Of a stretch of DNA of 64,000 bases, positions 60,711-64,000 are shown one piece after another. The notes under the pieces are model-generated. The model ran no database searches, was not told where the DNA came from, and saw only the letters and a list, made by a program, of their open reading frames with translations. The stretch covers positions 25,340,482 through 25,404,481 of the forward strand of contig JBAIZL010000008.1 in NCBI GenBank assembly GCA_036971475.1. The letters are read 5' to 3'. The translations under genes were made by a program, and so were the position numbers. The stretch comes from Prosapia bicincta (Eukaryota > Arthropoda > Insecta > Hemiptera > Cercopidae). The first letter of the stretch is position 1; every line of letters starts with the position of its first letter.

Positions 60711-60754
60711 TACTTATGCATATCTAATAAAAAAATATTAATCACTTCAACATA

Positions 60755-60870
60755 GTTTATGACTATCCGAACTTTAAATTTTGTAAATTTGTTAAAACTT
60801 ACTGAGACAGAACGTTTTTGATCACTATGTGGTGATCTTCATCAGTGTGTTAACGTTATTACTTAAGATT
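60755..60870 (-). repeat. Group B Penelope end with dead hammerhead
   Basis: Minus strand (60803-60848): ACA, CTGATGA, extra A, stem II GATCAC with GTGATC, then AAA instead of GAA, AACGTT, C, TGTCTCAG. Only G12 is wrong. Stem II differs from the copy at 36928 (GATCG with CGATC) but still pairs. Confidence 0.75.
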
Positions 60871-61520
60871 CACCAAAGGTAATGGACTACAAAATTCAAG
60901 AATAAAATATATATATAATAAAAAGATGTGAATTTATTTAATAAAGCTACATAGTTCATTTTTATTTTAATTTATTTAACAAATATTGTATGTGTGGCCC
61001 AAAAAAAAGATATTTTAAAATTTTTTGGCAAGTTAATAATTTTTGGGCGCTATAGTCAATTTATTTTTATTTATTTTTTTCCATGATTGTGAGAACTTTG
61101 TATATCACCTGGTACAATTTTCTTTGCAATATCAATATTGATGTCTGAGATTGATATAAATACATGTTAAAATATATGTACAAAGTATCTAGTTAAAGGT
61201 TTTACTATAAAAAAATTCAAGTATCTTATCTAAATTCACAGTATATACTGAACTACAATTGATTTAGTGACATCAACATGATGAGAGAAGTTGTACAGTA
61301 TTTACAAAGATTATTAACTTTTGTAAATATTGTTTGAATAAAATATAATATGTATTAAAGTTAAATGAATGAAATATACTTTTATAACATATATTCCTAT
61401 ATAAATTGTTTTTCTCAGAAGAATGACATAATTGGTACAACTTTTTTGGCTGCAACTAAGATGAGTCATATCTAGTAGCTTGCTTCCTATGGATAGTTAA
61501 AAAATGTCAGGCTTGTTCCA
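60871..61520. other. Intergenic, nothing recognised
   Basis: AT-rich. No feature was identified. Confidence 0.4.
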
Positions 61521-61529
61521 GTCAACAAT

Positions 61530-63925
61530 ACTGACTTAATATTCTAGCACTGATGATGATGTGCAGATAATGTGTCTTTGGATCTAGGTCGAAAGTGTTA
61601 GTCTGCTTAAGACAGCTCATTGCCACTCTGTGAGCCAGCTGTAGAGGTGTAGGATTCTTGTGTTGCTGGAGGCAGTTGAAGTGATTCATTGCTGCAGCAT
61701 CTCTCACGCTTTTCATTTTGAGGTCTCTATGTATGGCAGAGTTTCGGACGTTCCATGAATCCCTCACTTTGGCTCTAAAGACTTTATTATGGAAGGGCTA
61801 GATAACATAAAGAACAGATTGCTGCTCTAGTGCATCCCCAGGATAACAACCTGATGTCCATACGGGCTTGAGTATTCGCTTGTACACCAGCAATTTACTG
61901 AAGGAACTCAACTTAGAATATCGACCTATGAACCATGATTGCCTTATGTACTGGTTCTCCAGTTCATTCTTTTTTTCTTCACATGGGATTTCCAATAAAA
62001 ATATTGAAAAGAACCCCAATACCACAAAAATAATCAAAAATAACAAATAAAACAAGTTACTTAAGATTAAACCGAAATGTACATAAGGGTTTAATCTTAA
62101 GTAACTTGTTTTATTTGTTATTTTTGTGGTATTGAGGTTCTTTTCAATATTTTTATTGTAATATATTGTACCACTGTGCTCTTGATATTGTGTATGGGAT
62201 TTCCAGTTTAGTTTAGCATACAGTGTTGGGCCTAGGTATTTTACTCTTTCCTATAAGGGAGGAGTTAGCCATTTTTTATAAGGTCAGTTTTGCTATCTGC
62301 CTTGTTGGTAAATGTAACATGAGCTGACTTGCTATTATTAACCTTTATGGACCACTATTTGATCGTCACTGAGGCTGTCCAGAGTATGCTGCAATTTAAC
62401 TGTTGCGTCTGCCTCATTTTGAGCTATGGACTAGATAGCAGGGTTTTCTGCGAAGGTTGCCATAATGACTCTCTCGTTGACCTGTATATTTCTTGTATAC
62501 AGAAAGTAAAGCACCAGGAGAAGGACACAACCCTGAGGCACCCTTGCGATTATTGTTCCTGAAACTGGAGTACTCCCTACCTTGTTAAACATAAAAAATT
62601 CTGTCTGCAAGGTAGGTTTTGAGAATTTATAAAAATTCATCTGGAAGGTCCCGATGAATTTTCTACAGTAAGCAAGCATGTCAGACATGGTCAAATGCCT
62701 GGGAGACATTGAGGAAGTCAGAAAAAGGATACCTTTTCCGTCTCCGAGGACTCTTCATTAATTTCCACAATTCTGTGCACCTGATCTTTTAGTAGAGTGC
62801 TAACTCTGTAATTGGTGGTTTTGGAACAAAAGCCTGCCCTTCAATTATTGGTTTGAGTCGCTCCAGCAACAGTCTCTCAAAAACCTTTGATATCACTGAA
62901 CGATATTGGATGATAGGATGTTTTGTCGTTCAGTGGTTTTCTTAGCTTTGCAATCATTAATATTTTGTCTACCTTCTACACCTTCCGAACGAATCCTAGC
63001 TGGAGTCACGCATTAATCTGATAGAGAGCTATCATTACAGCCCTGTATGGCAACTGCTTCAGGATTTGTGAAGTAATTAGATCATACCCAGCAGCTTTCT
63101 TGGTTAGAACCTTTGATAATTCTTCCTCAAGTTCGTTGATGGTAGAAAGACAAATCATTAAGGTATTGGTCCTTCTCAAGTATGTGGTATTTTCACTGGT
63201 AGATAAAAGCGTAAAAATTCTTTACTTTCTGTTTTCTCTTTATGAGACTTTACCCATGTGTCATTGCCAGCTCTGATGGGTGGCATTTGTGTTTTTGGCC
63301 TCTTATGTGAACTTCTGACTTGCCACAAGGAATAGTCATTGTTTTATCTGCTGACAAATTATGCATGTAGCTGCTGACTGCATCATTATTGATTCGTTAC
63401 ACTATGTCTTGTAGCTCGTTGGTGAGTCGATTCAGCATGGCTTTGTCTGCTGAATCACAAATCTGATGCCATTACCGTAGAGCTCTACTCTTCGCCTTCA
63501 GAGTCAGGTTGAACCTGAAGAATACAGCATTCTTTATTGTTGACGGGCTTGTTGCTAGGCTTAATGGTGTTGTTCTAAGCTGCCTTTTATAGATAGTTGA
63601 CAAATATTTCTACTTTTCTCAGAAGTTAGTCTCTTACTGCCACATCGAGCTCAATTTTATCTTCCTGCTTCAGACGTAAGCTCTCAAAGCCAGTCCTGCT
63701 ACTAGACAACTTAGGAGCCACCTCATGAGGCCTTTCCTAATTGTTAAAGTAACCGGGGTATGGTCAGAACATAGATTACAACTGCCTTTTGTCCTGATGA
63801 AGTACTCTGCAAGTCCATTGTCTACAAAAAATCTAATCCTGCAATTTGCTGGTGTTATTCGGCCTCCCAGTGGAGTAGAAATTATAATTTCGCTGGTGTC
63901 TGGCTTCATACAATGCTTTTCCTCT
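61530..63925 (-). pseudogene. jockey-like LINE, endonuclease and reverse transcriptase remains
   Basis: Read leftwards. The fragment from 63909 contains STPLGGRITPANCRIRFFVD and CSDHTPVTLTI, the end of an APE-type endonuclease (SDHTPV motif). Around 62550 come SGTIIARVPQGCVLLLVLY and TFAENPAI, where jockey elements have PQGSVLGP and TFADDTAI; the catalytic DD is mutated. VKYLGPTLYAKLNWKSH (about 62210-62260) and LLVYKRILKPVWTSGCYPGD (about 61830-61890) are the usual C-terminal RT motifs. MRDSWNVRNSAIHRDLKMKS near 61767 is the terminal part. Stops and frameshifts are numerous, so it is an old dead copy. A foldback interrupts it at 61995-62193. Confidence 0.85.
61995..62193. repeat. Foldback inserted in the LINE, 12-bp target duplication
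   Basis: Arms at about 61995-62073 and 62087-62157, with a 13-bp spacer and a 36-bp tail. ATGGGATTTCCA occurs at 61983-61994 and again at 62194-62205, and the LINE reading WKSH is split and duplicated accordingly. No hammerhead core was found in these arms, so it may be a different foldback family. Confidence 0.85.
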
Positions 63926-64000
63926 CAGAGTTATTAGATGGGAGCCCCAAAAAATGTGTTTTAATTGGTATAAATAGAACAAAAATTATGAAAAATTTAA

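Overview
The window is AT-rich eukaryotic nuclear DNA. It has spliced genes with GT-AG introns of 1.8 to 6 kb, long (TA)n tracts, and many decayed transposons: mariner, pogo/Tigger, piggyBac, hAT, PIF/Harbinger-like, jockey-like LINE and Penelope-like elements with GIY-YIG endonucleases. This mixture suggests an arthropod, possibly a chelicerate. That placement is inference; no species marker was recognised.

Host genes. Two conserved genes lie head to head. On the minus strand, six coding exons (34338 down to 11709) give 494 codons of CCDC102A, a coiled-coil protein; the last exon was not found and is probably left of the window. On the plus strand, four exons (36469 to 49892) give a complete 94-residue selenoprotein K homologue in which cysteine stands where selenocysteine is expected. 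About 2.1 kb separates the two starts. A second exon that looks like SELENOK exon 1, with the same splice phase, lies at 57070 and suggests a duplicate gene running off the right edge.

Mobile DNA. 1-9 kb: GT microsatellite, broken mariner, internally deleted DUF4817 transposon, then a cluster of near-perfect inverted repeats (foldbacks) joined by (TA)n. 11.7-34.3 kb: CCDC102A, whose introns hold more foldbacks, two Penelope copies, a 69-bp minisatellite of about 20 copies, and a Harbinger-like element carrying a 42-bp minisatellite. 36-50 kb: SELENOK, whose introns hold two Penelope copies on the minus strand, a 2.7-kb Tigger and two deleted pogo-type elements. 50-64 kb: a hAT element with a perfect 8-bp target duplication, Penelope debris, piggyBac remains, two terminal-repeat DNA elements of uncertain family, and a jockey-like LINE interrupted by a foldback.

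Main discovery. The foldback arms and Penelope 3' ends carry hammerhead ribozyme motifs. Their shared layout is stem I, CTGANGA box, one extra A or T, stem II, GAA, a self-complementary stem III (AAGCTT, AACGTT, ATAT, ACGGCCGT or AGGCGCCT), the cleavage-site base, and stem I closing. Nine copies have an intact canonical core. About nineteen others, in four further groups, carry U at position 3 together with A at position 8, a compensated swap of the C3-G8 core pair. Hammerheads in Penelope-like elements are known in general. The paired opposed arrangement inside palindromes, the several stem III palindrome types side by side and the U3-A8 class are the parts worth following up.
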